Source: Pseudomonas sp. MWU13-2105
Lineage (GTDB): Bacteria; Pseudomonadota; Gammaproteobacteria; Pseudomonadales; Pseudomonadaceae
Assembly: GCF_023242315.1 (NCBI RefSeq)
Contig: NZ_JALLIY010000011.1
Location: 1 to 64,000, forward strand
Length of the DNA: 64,000 bases
Direction of reading: 5' to 3'
Shown here: positions 16,308 to 25,332 of the stretch, piece by piece
Layout of the letters: every line of letters starts with the position of its first letter
Position numbering within the stretch: the stretch's first letter is position 1
The notes under the pieces: model-generated
Database searches by the model: none
Seen by the model: the letters and a program-made list of their open reading frames with translations, nothing else
What the model was told of the DNA's origin: nothing
Translations under genes and position numbers: made by a program

Positions 16308-16550
16308 AGATCCTTATCCTTCAGCTGTATTAAGTGAAGTGCCTTGCCCGTTGAGCGGGTTGTGGAGGCTGCCGGTCCGGGTCTGCTGTGCACCGCCTGA
16401 AAGCGTAGACGCTGTCTTTGCGGGTGACCGGTTTTTTGCGTGGTCAAGGTCGTGATTGGAACAGTCAGGCAAGGCGATGTCGTTCTAGCCTACAATCACC
16501 GCGTCATACCCCCCTGGGCGGGTGCAGTTGTCGATTTCTAGAGGATGGTG

Positions 16551-18137
16551 ATGGGCGTTCCGAGTAATGATGAAGCAGCAAAGCGACTTTACTGTCAGCC
16601 TGTCGTGCATCCACAACCCTTTGTCCAGTTGCTTCGCGAACCCTGGCTGATAGCGCTCATCCTACTGGCCGTGGCGTTACGTCTTTATGAACTGACGGCC
16701 GCGGCGATCTGGGGCGATGAAGGTTCCAGCCTGCTGCTGGCGCAGTTCCCGCTGGCCGGCATCTGGACCCATGCGTCCCACGATGTCCATCCGCCACTGT
16801 ATTTCATGCTGCTGCATGCCTGGATCGGCCTGTTCGGTGACTCGATCCTGTCGATCCGGATGATGAGCGCGGTGCCGGGGGTGCTGACGGTGCTGCTCGG
16901 CACCTGGCTGGCACACCTGATCGCCAGTCGACGGGCGACCGTGCTGGCCTGCCTGCTATTGACCCTGTTACCCACCGCCGTGCGCTACAGCCAGGAAATA
17001 CGCATGTATTCGCTGATGGGCGTGTGGCTGCTGGGGGCGACCATCGCGTTGGTGTATTGGGTCCGCGAACCCGCGCGCAAGCGTTATCTGGTGATCTATG
17101 CGCTGCTGATGGCGGCGGCGTTCTATACCCACTATTTCTCGGCATTGTGCGTGCTCTCGCACTGGCTCTATCTGCTGGTGATCCGCCGGCAGCCGGGCAG
17201 TGCGCACCGCTATATCGCCCGCCGCGAGTGGTGGCTGGCCAACGTGGCGATCGTGCTGCTGTTCCTGCCCTGGTTGCCGGGGTTGATCGACCTGGTACGG
17301 CACATGGAGGAGCTGAAGGTCGGTGGCGATGTCGGTTGGGAGCCGCCGGTCACCTTGCGCTCGCTGCCGTCGATGATCTGGCAACTGATGGCGCAGGACG
17401 ACGGCGAAGGCATGCCGCTGTGGCTGTTCGTGACCCTGCCGGGGGTGATGGCGGCGGTGATGACGTTCCTCGTCTGGACTGACCGCAGTCGCTATCATTT
17501 CGACACGATGGTGGTGATCTACAGTGCACTGCCGCTGGTGCTGGTGTTCGCCATTTCGTTTATCTCGCCGGTGTTCATCGAACGTTACCTGACCGTGCCG
17601 GCGCTCGGCCTGCCGATTGCCCTGGCGCTGACCATCGACCGCCTGGCGCGGCGCTTCAAGGTCCTGGCCGTGCTCCTGTTGGTGGCGGTCCTGGCGGTGG
17701 AGGGGGTGGGGTTGAAGAACAACTACACCGTCGACGTCGGCGATCAGTTCAACAATATGGTCGAGTACATGAACCAGAACAGGGTCGCCGGTGACCAGGT
17801 GGTGCTGGGCGACATGTTCTGGTACCTGACCTGGGGCTATTACGACAAGAGCGCCACCACGCCGCGACTGTATACACCGCCTACCGCCAAGGGGGCGTCG
17901 ACCCGGCCCAACAGCTATGGTTTCGGCACCCTGATCGATGAAAACGCCGGTATCTACCTCGATCACCTGGAGGAGCTGCCCGCGGGCAATGGCCGGGTCT
18001 GGCTGGTGATGAGCCGGGTCGCACCGGATGAATTCCCGTCCATTCCGGACAATTGGCGAAAAATTGACCAGCATGCCGGTGGCGATACCCAGGCGGTTTT
18101 GTATGAGGTCTGCAGCTCCTCATGTAGCGAACACTAA
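16551..18137 (+). CDS. GT39-family membrane glycosyltransferase (ArnT/PMT-like)
   Basis: A 528-residue polytopic protein. The first luminal loop carries the GT-C acidic motif (AAIWGDEGSSLL) and DVHPPLYFMLLHAW, followed by YSQEIRMYSLMGVWLL and about ten hydrophobic helices, with a C-terminal soluble domain. Such enzymes use polyprenyl-phosphate sugars to glycosylate lipids or proteins on the periplasmic side. The start is set at the ATG at 16551, because an AGAGG ends directly against the in-frame ATG at 16545 with no spacer, while 16551 has proper spacing. Proximity to the large secreted protein suggests, but does not prove, that protein as acceptor. Confidence 0.82.
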   Translation: MGVPSNDEAAKRLYCQPVVHPQPFVQLLREPWLIALILLAVALRLYELTAAAIWGDEGSSLLLAQFPLAGIWTHASHDVHPPLYFMLLHAWIGLFGDSILSIRMMSAVPGVLTVLLGTWLAHLIASRRATVLACLLLTLLPTAVRYSQEIRMYSLMGVWLLGATIALVYWVREPARKRYLVIYALLMAAAFYTHYFSALCVLSHWLYLLVIRRQPGSAHRYIARREWWLANVAIVLLFLPWLPGLIDLVRHMEELKVGGDVGWEPPVTLRSLPSMIWQLMAQDDGEGMPLWLFVTLPGVMAAVMTFLVWTDRSRYHFDTMVVIYSALPLVLVFAISFISPVFIERYLTVPALGLPIALALTIDRLARRFKVLAVLLLVAVLAVEGVGLKNNYTVDVGDQFNNMVEYMNQNRVAGDQVVLGDMFWYLTWGYYDKSATTPRLYTPPTAKGASTRPNSYGFGTLIDENAGIYLDHLEELPAGNGRVWLVMSRVAPDEFPSIPDNWRKIDQHAGGDTQAVLYEVCSSSCSEH

Positions 18138-18177
18138 CCGGTAAAGGTTTGAAATAGAGCGATAAAATCGTATCAAG

Positions 18178-18209
18178 GATCCATGAGCTCCAGCGTTCAT
18201 GGGTCTTTT
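18178..18209 (+). terminator. Rho-independent terminator after the GT39 gene
   Basis: GATCCATGA and TCATGGGTC form a 9-bp stem with one G-T pair, a 10-base loop, and TTTT directly after. It lies 40 bases after the GT39 stop. Confidence 0.65.
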
Positions 18210-18303
18210 CGAGGTAAAGACCCTACAATTGATGTCAAAATACTACTAGTCTGGAGCAATTCCGTACGCTACGCTTTGTCCTACAAATGGACTTCCGTCT
18301 AGG

Positions 18304-19149
18304 GTGAAGGGATTGCGCAGTTTTCACTTTATCTCCGGTTTGCCGCGCTCAGGGTCGACCCTGCTGTCCGCCATTCTTCTGCAGAATCCGCGCTTTCATG
18401 CCGGCATGAGTAGCCCGGTTGGCAGCCTGTTTACCAGCGTACTGGAACAATGCAGCGCCGGCAGCGAGTTCGGCGCGGTGATTGACACCGACATGCGTCG
18501 CCGTCTCTTGCGCGGGCTGTTCGAGTCCTATTACGCCGACAAGACCGAGCAGTCGGTGGTCTTCGATACCAATCGCCAGTGGTCGGCGCGCCTGCCCGCG
18601 CTGATGGACCTGTTTCCCCAGTCCAAGGTCATCGCCTGCGTGCGCAATGTCGCCTGGGTCATGGACAGCCTTGAGCGGCTGTATCGCGCCAATCCCTTCG
18701 AGAATACCAAGCTGTTCAACGATGAGGTCGAGCGCAACACCGTCTATAGCCGTTGCGAAACCCTGGCCCAGCGCAATCGCCTGGTGGGGTTCGCCTGGAC
18801 CGCGCTCAAGGAAGCCTATTACGGCGAACACGCCGACTCTTTGCTGCTGATCGATTACGACCTGCTGTCCCAGGCGCCGGAGCGGGTATTGCGGCTGGTC
18901 TACGACTTTATCGGCGAACCCTGGTTCGAACACGACTTCGATCACTTGGTGTATGACGCCCCGGCATTCGACCAGGCCCTCGGGGTTGCCGGCTTGCACA
19001 AGGTCAAGCCCAAGGTGGCGTTGGAGTCGCGGCGCACGATCCTGCCGCCGGACCTGTTTGAAAAATATGCCGAGTTGTCGTTCTGGAACGATGGCTCGGC
19101 CAGTGCCGCGAATGTCATTCGCATGAAAACCAACACCGCGGTCAGTTGA
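18304..19149 (+). CDS. Sulfotransferase family protein
   Basis: A 281-residue protein with the PAPS-binding P-loop FISGLPRSGSTLLS (residues 9-22) and a 3'-phosphate-binding motif VIACVRNVAWVMDSL near residue 105, as in bacterial sulfotransferases. The family moves sulfate from PAPS to hydroxyl or amine groups of proteins, sugars or small molecules. The start is a GTG at 18304 with no strong ribosome site; no better codon is seen upstream. It lies between the GT39 gene and the giant LEPR-XLL protein gene, with a terminator overlapping its 3' end. Confidence 0.82.
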   Translation: MKGLRSFHFISGLPRSGSTLLSAILLQNPRFHAGMSSPVGSLFTSVLEQCSAGSEFGAVIDTDMRRRLLRGLFESYYADKTEQSVVFDTNRQWSARLPALMDLFPQSKVIACVRNVAWVMDSLERLYRANPFENTKLFNDEVERNTVYSRCETLAQRNRLVGFAWTALKEAYYGEHADSLLLIDYDLLSQAPERVLRLVYDFIGEPWFEHDFDHLVYDAPAFDQALGVAGLHKVKPKVALESRRTILPPDLFEKYAELSFWNDGSASAANVIRMKTNTAVS

Positions 19150-19161
19150 TCGCGGTTTTTT
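19135..19161 (+). terminator. Terminator or attenuator between the sulfotransferase and the LEPR-XLL gene
   Basis: ACCGCG (19135-19140) and CGCGGT (19151-19156) form a stem followed by a T run to 19161. The stem begins inside the last codons of the sulfotransferase. It sits 52 bases before the large gene's ATG, so it may limit read-through into it. Confidence 0.55.
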
Positions 19162-19212
19162 ATTCCAACAAAAAATCCTTTGGGCGTATGAACGCTCGAG
19201 TGCAGGTGAAGC

Positions 19213-22200
19213 ATGTGGTGGAGCAAACAGAAATCGCGGTCTGAAGGCGTGAGAACCCTGGTTTCACCCATGATCATCCCCCTCGAGCCGCGCATGCTGT
19301 TCGACGGCGCCGTGGCCGCCACCGTGGCCGAGGCCGCGCAGCCGGCCAACCATGCGACCGCCGATGCGGCGAAGGCGCCGGCCACCGATCATGCGACCGC
19401 GCCCGCCGATGCCCATCCGCAATCCGATGCCACGCCGACTCCGGCGCCGGCCGCCGTACCGGGCCAGTCGGTGGTCTTCGTCGACTCGCGGGTGCAGGAT
19501 TTCGACAGCCTGCTCAAGGGCGTCGCCCCCGGCACCCAGGTGGTGGTGCTACAGGCCGGCAAGGACGGTCTGCAGCAGATCGCCGATTACCTGGACACCC
19601 ACAAGGGCGTCAGCACCGTGGAAATCATCGCCCACGGTAATTCGGGCGACCTGTGGCTGGGCAGCACCTACCTCTCGTCCGATAACGTCGCGGCGCGGGC
19701 TGACGTGTTGGCGCGCATCGGCAATGACATGAATGTCGGCGGCGACATTCTGCTTTATGCCTGCAACACCGCCGCGGGTGACAAGGGCATCGGTTTTGTC
19801 GACGCGCTGGCGCAATACACCGGGCGCGATATCGCGGCGTCGACCAACCGCACCGGCCTGGGCGGCGACTGGACCCTGGAAATCGCCACCGGCACCATCG
19901 AAAGCCACAACGTGCTCTCGGCCGACGCCATGGCCGCCTACCAGTACGGCCTGTCGACCATTACCGTGACCAGCAACGCTGACAGTGGCGTCGGTTCACT
20001 GCGTTCGGCCCTGAGCAGCGCGGTGGCGGGCGATATCGTTACCTTCAACGCCAGCATGACGGTCAACCTGAATTCGCAACTGGTTATCAGCAAGAACCTC
20101 ACCATCGAAGGCGACCTGGACCACAACGGCACACCCGATGTGACCCTCAGCGGGCAATACAAGACCCAGGTGCTCATGGTCAATTCCGGGATCACCGCGA
20201 CCCTGGACGGGCTGGTCATTACCCAGGGGTTGGCGGCGGGCAATGGCGCCGCGGCCGGGGTCGACGGCACCGCAGCGATGGGTGGCGGTATTGTCAACGC
20301 CGGTAACCTGACCCTGAACAATGTCACGGTGACCAGCAACGCGGCCTCGGGCGGCGGCGGCGGCGGCGGGGTCACGGCGCCCTACGTCGGCGGCGCGGTT
20401 GGTGGTGGCGGCGGCGGCGGTGGTGCTCTTGGCGGACAAAATGGTGGTCATGGTGGTAGCTCGGGCTTCGGTACGGGGGTCTATGGCGGTACCTCCGGCA
20501 CCGCTAACCATGGCGGTACCGGCGGCGGCTACAACCCCAGCTACATGGGTGGCAAGGGGGGGAGCAGCTCCGGCGGCGCGGGCGGTATAGGCGCCGCCAA
20601 CTACAGTAACGGTGGGGCCGGCGGCACGGCCAACAATGGCACTATCTCCATTGGTGGCGGCGGCGGCGGTTCCGGCTGGGACAAGGCCGGTCGGGCCGGT
20701 GCCTCGGCCAGCGGCGGTATCTACAACGCCAGCACGGGCACCCTGACGATCGTCGGTACTTCCGTGATTTCCAACAACATCGCGGCTGGTGGCGGCGGCG
20801 GCGGCGGCGGTGGCCTGGGCGGCTCCGCCGACTCCGGTGGCGCGGCCGGCAAAGGCGTCGGCGCGATCTGGAACAAAGGCACGTTGTTGATGACCGCCGC
20901 CAACTTCACGGCGATGTCCGGCAACGTCGGCGGCAGCGGCTCCGGTGGTCCGGCACTGGGCGGCGGCAGCACCGGCGCCAGCGTGGCGGCAGTGAACAAT
21001 ATCTTCAACGACGGCGGCACGCTCAACACCGCCTATGCGCCGGCACCGACTGCAACCATCGTGGTGACCAACACCGCGCAGCATATCGGCAGCACTTCGC
21101 TGGTGACCATTACCTTCAACCAGGCAGTGACCGGCTTTACCAGCGCCGACCTGACGATTGCCAACGGTACCCTGGGCACCCTGAATACCAGCGATAACAT
21201 CACCTACACCGCGACCTTTACACCGAACTCGAGTGTCACCAGCGCCACCAACAGCATCGTCCTCGACAATACTGGCGTCACCGCCACGTCGACGGGTACA
21301 CCGGGAACCGGCACCACCTCGTCCAACAACTACGCCATCGATACCGTGCGCCCGACCGCGACCGTCTCGGTGGTCGCGCCTACGCTGAGCACCACGGTCA
21401 ACTCGACGGTGAACATTACCTTCAGCGAAGCGGTGAGCGGTTTCAGCCTGGCCGACATGACGGCGTCCAATGGCACCCTGAGCAACCTGACCACCAGCGA
21501 CAATATCCACTGGACCGCGACCCTGACGCCGAGCGCCAGCAACAACAGCAGCGGCAACGTCATCACCCTGGACAACACCCTCTATACCGATACCGCGACC
21601 AACGCCGGTACCGGCACGACCACGTCCAACACCTATGCGGTCGACACCGTGCGGCCGACCGCGACCATCGTGGTGTCCGATACAGCACTGAACATCAGCG
21701 GTAACACGTCGCTGGTGACCATCACCTTCAGCGAGGCGGTCACCGGGCTCACCGCCGGCGCCTTCACGGTCGCCGACGGCGCCCTGAGCAACTTGAGCAG
21801 CAGCGACGGCGGTACCACCTGGACCGCAACCCTGACGGCAACCCCTGGGGTCACCCATACCGGCGACGTCATCGCCCTGAACAACACCTCGGTCAGTGAT
21901 GGCGCGGGCAACGCCGGCAGTGGTACCACCAACTCCAACACCTATGCCGTCGATACCCAGCGGCCGAACGCCACCGTCGTGTTCGCCAACACCAACCTGG
22001 GCATCGGCCAGACCTCGCTGGTGACCATCACCTTCAGCGAAGCCGTGACCGGTTTCACCAACGCCGACCTGACGGTGTCCAATGGCACCCTGAGCGCGGT
22101 GCAGACCAGTGACGGCGGCGTCACCTGGACCGCGACCTTCACCCCGACGGCGGCGATTGTCAGCGCGAGCAACCACATCACCCTGGACAACACCGGGGTC

Positions 22201-25200
22201 CAGGACATGGCGGGCAACGCCGGCAGCGGCAGCACCACGTCGAACAACGTGGCCATCGACGGCGTGCGTCCGACCGCGACCGTGGTGGTTGCGAACAACT
22301 CCCTGATCATTGGCCAGACCTCGCAGGTGACCATTACCTTCTCGGAAGCCGTGGTCGGTTTCACCAATGCCGACCTGACGGTGTCCAACGGCACCCTGAG
22401 CGCGGTGAGCAGCAGCGACGGTGGCGTGACCTGGATCGCGACCTTCACCCCGAATGCGAGCATCACCAACACCACCAATGTCATCACCCTGGACAATACC
22501 GCCTATAGCGACACCAGCGGCAACATCGGCACCGGGACCACCGACTCCAACAACTACGCCATCGACACCCAGCGCCCGACCGCGACCATCGTGGTCGCCG
22601 ATCCGACGCTCACTGCTGGCGCAACCTCGCTGGTGACCATCACCTTCAGCGAAGCGGTGACCGGTTTCACCCTGGCCGACCTGAGCGCGAGCCACGGTAC
22701 CCTGAGCGGACTGAGCACCAGTGACGGCGGTGTCACCTGGACCGCGACCTTCCACCCTGACGGCAATACCAGCAGCGCAACCAACGCCATCACCCTGGCC
22801 AATACTGGCATCGCCGACCTGGCGGGCAACGCTGGCGCGGGCACCACCAACTCGGCGAACTTCACCATCGACACCGTACTCCCCACGGCGACCATCGTGA
22901 TGGCGAACCCGGCGATGAAGATCGGCGACACCTCGCTGGTGACCATCACCTTCAACGAGGCGGTGACCGGTTTCAGCAATGCCGACCTGTCGATTACCAA
23001 TGGCACCCTGAGCGCGGTACACAGCAGCGACGGCGGCATCACCTGGACCGCCACGTTCACCCCGAACGCGAGCATCGCCGATGCCAGCAACCAGATCACC
23101 CTGGACAACAGCGGCGTCCAGGCGGCCGTTTCGGGCAATGTCGGCAGCGGTAGCAGTGTGTCCAATAACTACGCCATCGACACCCAGCGTCCGACCGCCA
23201 CTGTCGTGGTCGCGACCGATCACCTGGGCATCGGCGGCACGTCCCTGGTGACCATCACCTTCAGCGAGGCGGTGACTGGCGTCAGCCTGGCCGACCTGAC
23301 CACCGACAACGGCACCCTGAGCGGCCTGAGCACCAGCGACAACATCACCTATACCGCGACCCTGACACCGGTGGCGGGTATCACCCAGAACAACAATCAC
23401 ATTGTCCTGGACAGCAGCACGGTGACCGACATCGCGGGCAACAGCGGCACCGGGACCATCAGCTCGAACGCCTATAATATCGACAGCGTGCGGCCGACCG
23501 CGACCATCGTGGTGGCCAACCCGAGCCTGCTCGTCGGGCAGACCTCATTGGTGACCATCACCTTCAGCGAGGCGGTGACCGGCTTCGACAACAGCGACCT
23601 GAGCGTGCCCAACGGCACCCTGAGCGCGGTGAGCAGCAGCGACGGCGGCATCACCTGGACGGCGACCTTCACCCCGACCGGCAACGTCCACGACACTACC
23701 AACCTGATCAGCCTGAACAACGCGGGCTATACCGACCTGGCCAATAACGCCGGCGCCGGTATCACCAACTCAGGCAACTTCACCATCGATACGGTGCGTC
23801 CGACCGCAACCATCGTGGTAGCGGATAACGCCCTGAAGGTCGGTGACACCTCGCTGGTGACCATCACCTTCAGCGAAGCCGTGACCGGCTTCAGCAACGC
23901 CGACCTGACGATCAACAACGGCACCTTGACCGGCGTCACCACCAGCGACGGCGGCATCACCTGGACGGCGACCTTCACCCCGACCAGCAATATCACTGAC
24001 AGCAGCAACGTGATCGAGTTGGACAACACGGGCGTGGCGAACAGCTCGGGCAACGCCGGCAGCGGCGTGACCGACTCGAACAACTACAGCATCGACACCC
24101 AGCGTCCGACCGCGACCATTTCCGTGGCGAACAACAACCTGGGCATCGGCCAGACCACCACGGTGACCATCGCTTTCAGCGAAGTGGTGACCGGCTTCAA
24201 CCTGTCCGAGCTCAGCGTCGCCAATGGCACCCTGTCCAACCTGGCCAGCGCCGACGGCGGCAAGACCTGGACCGCGACCCTGACCCCGACGGCGGCCATC
24301 ACCGATGCCACCAACCTGATCGTGCTGGACACCAGCCTGGTCAACGATACCGCGGGCAATGCCGGGTCCGGCATCGCGATTTCCAACAACTACGCCGTCG
24401 ATGCCGACCGGCCGACGGCGACCATCAGCGTCGCCAACCCGAACCTGACCGCCGGCCAGACCACCGTGGTGACCTTCACCTTCAGTGAGAAAGTCAGCAA
24501 CTTCAACCTGTCGGAATTGAGCGTGGCCAACGGCGTGCTGTCCAACCTGGCCAGCGCCGACGGCGGCAAGACCTGGACCGCGACCCTGACGCCGACGGCG
24601 AACATCACCGACCCGAGCAACTTCATCACCCTGGACAACAGCCTGGTCACCGACCTGGCCGGCAACGCCGGGACCGGCTTCGCCAACTCCAACAACTTCG
24701 CGGTCAACACCGTGGCGTTGGGTGGCGATCCGCAGTTCCGCGTCGACACGCCAGTGGCGCGGCCGGATCTGCCGAACCAGCCGTTGCAGCCACAGATCAG
24801 CATCACGCCGACCGGCGGCCTCGGCTCTCCGCTGGGCTTCCCGCCGTTGTTCGAACAGCGCACCTCGGGCGACGGCTTGCCGCCAGTGGGCAATATCTTC
24901 ATCAACCAGAACGCGCTGACGCCGAGCTTTATCGCCCAGGTGTTCAGCAGCGACAGCGGGGCCACCGGCGGTACCAGTGGTTTCCTCGGCTTTGGCGGCG
25001 GCGATGGCGGGGTGTTCGGCAGCAGTACCATGTCGAGCATTTTCCACCACGAGTCGGGCAACGGCGATAGCTCCACCAGCCAGGTCTTCGACCGTAACGG
25101 CAAGGGCCTGGGCGATCCGGCCCAGGGCGTGCGCGGCATTTTCGGCGCGCCGACCCTGGGGCAGCAATTGCAGAAGATCAAAGACGGCGAGCAGCAACAG

Positions 25201-25257
25201 CTGCATGAACTAGCCTGGGCGTTGGAACAAGTCGGCATCAGCGAAATGTCGGCCTGA
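19213..25257 (+). CDS. Giant LEPR-XLL/DUF4347 surface or secreted protein (2014 aa)
   Basis: The N-terminus is not a classical Sec signal. It carries LEPRMLFDGA at residues 24-33, the LEPR-XLL motif seen at the start of many large secreted proteins. An Ala/Pro-rich linker leads to a DUF4347 domain at about 87-228 (VVFVDSRVQDFDSLL, EIIAHGNSGDLWLG, DILLYACNTAAG). Residues about 240-610 are a beta-helix-like segment (SLRSALSSA) with very long Gly tracts. Twelve Ig-like repeats fill about 612-1834, and a Gly/Ser-rich tail ends in a helix. No RTX nonapeptides are present. It is followed by a TolC gene and preceded by adaptor genes, so type I-like export is the likeliest route. An adhesin or matrix role is inferred. 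Confidence 0.85.
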   Translation: MWWSKQKSRSEGVRTLVSPMIIPLEPRMLFDGAVAATVAEAAQPANHATADAAKAPATDHATAPADAHPQSDATPTPAPAAVPGQSVVFVDSRVQDFDSLLKGVAPGTQVVVLQAGKDGLQQIADYLDTHKGVSTVEIIAHGNSGDLWLGSTYLSSDNVAARADVLARIGNDMNVGGDILLYACNTAAGDKGIGFVDALAQYTGRDIAASTNRTGLGGDWTLEIATGTIESHNVLSADAMAAYQYGLSTITVTSNADSGVGSLRSALSSAVAGDIVTFNASMTVNLNSQLVISKNLTIEGDLDHNGTPDVTLSGQYKTQVLMVNSGITATLDGLVITQGLAAGNGAAAGVDGTAAMGGGIVNAGNLTLNNVTVTSNAASGGGGGGGVTAPYVGGAVGGGGGGGGALGGQNGGHGGSSGFGTGVYGGTSGTANHGGTGGGYNPSYMGGKGGSSSGGAGGIGAANYSNGGAGGTANNGTISIGGGGGGSGWDKAGRAGASASGGIYNASTGTLTIVGTSVISNNIAAGGGGGGGGGLGGSADSGGAAGKGVGAIWNKGTLLMTAANFTAMSGNVGGSGSGGPALGGGSTGASVAAVNNIFNDGGTLNTAYAPAPTATIVVTNTAQHIGSTSLVTITFNQAVTGFTSADLTIANGTLGTLNTSDNITYTATFTPNSSVTSATNSIVLDNTGVTATSTGTPGTGTTSSNNYAIDTVRPTATVSVVAPTLSTTVNSTVNITFSEAVSGFSLADMTASNGTLSNLTTSDNIHWTATLTPSASNNSSGNVITLDNTLYTDTATNAGTGTTTSNTYAVDTVRPTATIVVSDTALNISGNTSLVTITFSEAVTGLTAGAFTVADGALSNLSSSDGGTTWTATLTATPGVTHTGDVIALNNTSVSDGAGNAGSGTTNSNTYAVDTQRPNATVVFANTNLGIGQTSLVTITFSEAVTGFTNADLTVSNGTLSAVQTSDGGVTWTATFTPTAAIVSASNHITLDNTGVQDMAGNAGSGSTTSNNVAIDGVRPTATVVVANNSLIIGQTSQVTITFSEAVVGFTNADLTVSNGTLSAVSSSDGGVTWIATFTPNASITNTTNVITLDNTAYSDTSGNIGTGTTDSNNYAIDTQRPTATIVVADPTLTAGATSLVTITFSEAVTGFTLADLSASHGTLSGLSTSDGGVTWTATFHPDGNTSSATNAITLANTGIADLAGNAGAGTTNSANFTIDTVLPTATIVMANPAMKIGDTSLVTITFNEAVTGFSNADLSITNGTLSAVHSSDGGITWTATFTPNASIADASNQITLDNSGVQAAVSGNVGSGSSVSNNYAIDTQRPTATVVVATDHLGIGGTSLVTITFSEAVTGVSLADLTTDNGTLSGLSTSDNITYTATLTPVAGITQNNNHIVLDSSTVTDIAGNSGTGTISSNAYNIDSVRPTATIVVANPSLLVGQTSLVTITFSEAVTGFDNSDLSVPNGTLSAVSSSDGGITWTATFTPTGNVHDTTNLISLNNAGYTDLANNAGAGITNSGNFTIDTVRPTATIVVADNALKVGDTSLVTITFSEAVTGFSNADLTINNGTLTGVTTSDGGITWTATFTPTSNITDSSNVIELDNTGVANSSGNAGSGVTDSNNYSIDTQRPTATISVANNNLGIGQTTTVTIAFSEVVTGFNLSELSVANGTLSNLASADGGKTWTATLTPTAAITDATNLIVLDTSLVNDTAGNAGSGIAISNNYAVDADRPTATISVANPNLTAGQTTVVTFTFSEKVSNFNLSELSVANGVLSNLASADGGKTWTATLTPTANITDPSNFITLDNSLVTDLAGNAGTGFANSNNFAVNTVALGGDPQFRVDTPVARPDLPNQPLQPQISITPTGGLGSPLGFPPLFEQRTSGDGLPPVGNIFINQNALTPSFIAQVFSSDSGATGGTSGFLGFGGGDGGVFGSSTMSSIFHHESGNGDSSTSQVFDRNGKGLGDPAQGVRGIFGAPTLGQQLQKIKDGEQQQLHELAWALEQVGISEMSA
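21046..24713 (+). repeat. Twelve tandem repeats of about 102 codons (Ig-like domains)
   Basis: Each unit starts P(T/N)AT(I/V) and continues with a block like TSLVTITFSEAVTGF, then NGTLS, SSDGG.TWTATFTP, a stretch ending ITLDNT, and AGN.G.GTT.SNNYAIDT. Units begin at residues 612, 714, 815 and then about every 100 residues, the last near 1734. The sequences are similar but not identical in DNA, so they are an old array. They resemble bacterial Ig-like Big domains found in adhesin stalks. Confidence 0.88.
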
Positions 25258-25332
25258 ACACTATTAGGAATCTGCGCCGGCGGTTGTCGGCGCCTATAAA
25301 AAAGAATGTGCTAGTCAGGGGCGGAGCTAGGG

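Noticed and set aside
19996..23400. 1134-codon open frame antisense to the giant repeat protein
   Set aside because: It mirrors the repeats and high GC of the sense gene, has low-complexity Gly/Arg-rich sequence and no recognisable domains.
19213..25257. RTX calcium-binding repeats in the giant protein
   Set aside because: The Gly-rich part lacks the GGxGxDxxx spacing; the Gly tracts are plain poly-Gly or Gly-Ala stretches.
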